Shown: positions 5,523 through 5,523 of the stretch, piece by piece
Position numbering within the stretch: the first letter of the stretch is position 1
Layout of the letters: each line of letters begins with the position of its first letter
Origin: an uncultured Archangium sp.
GTDB taxonomy: Bacteria; Myxococcota; Myxococcia; Myxococcales; Myxococcaceae
Length of the DNA stretch: 5,523 nt
Assembly: GCA_946479335.1 (NCBI GenBank)
Contig: CAMLFP010000370.1
Location: 1-5,523, forward strand
Direction: 5' to 3'
Notes under the pieces: model-generated
Databases searched by the model: none
Told to the model about the DNA's origin: nothing
Seen by the model: the letters and a program-made list of their open reading frames with translations, nothing else
Made by a program: the position numbers and the translations under genes

Positions 5523-5523
5523 A

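Overview
The window is very GC-rich, with codons ending mostly in G or C. Gene style (an ECF sigma factor with a zinc-finger anti-sigma, RDD membrane proteins, Lys/Ala/Pro-rich linkers, small charged unknowns) suggests a myxobacterium or close relative in the Myxococcota. That assignment is inference from style; there is no rRNA or marker gene here.

Left third (1-1690), minus strand: an ECF sigma-factor gene followed, with an ATGA stop/start overlap, by a membrane anti-sigma factor that runs off the left edge. The anti-sigma has an HxxxCxxC zinc-binding motif, one membrane span and a FecR-like outer domain. A palindromic repeat sits at the junction, encodes the last ~15 residues of the sigma factor and supplies the Shine-Dalgarno of the anti-sigma gene. 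A good ECF-type promoter candidate (TGTAAC-N17-CGAG) lies before the sigma gene, so the pair is probably autoregulated. The first ~65 bases are much less GC-rich than the rest and may be a foreign or chimeric edge.

Right two thirds (1704-5522), plus strand: a tightly packed row of genes. First is an isoprenylcysteine/phospholipid-methyltransferase-type membrane protein, then a type II toxin-antitoxin pair (ribbon-helix-helix antitoxin, PIN-domain toxin). The toxin overlaps, again by ATGA, an unknown two-part protein, which is followed by a second unknown, highly charged protein. Last come two paralogous RDD membrane proteins. The first RDD gene is split by a one-base frameshift at about 4533-4536; the second is intact and carries an N-terminal zinc-binding module. 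Gaps between these genes are -4 to 37 bases, so much of the row could be co-transcribed.

The most interesting points are the PIN toxin-antitoxin pair translationally linked to an unrecognised third gene, the repeat that has become part of the sigma/anti-sigma junction, and the frameshifted RDD copy beside an intact one. I see no tRNA, rRNA, CRISPR array, transposase or convincing terminator.
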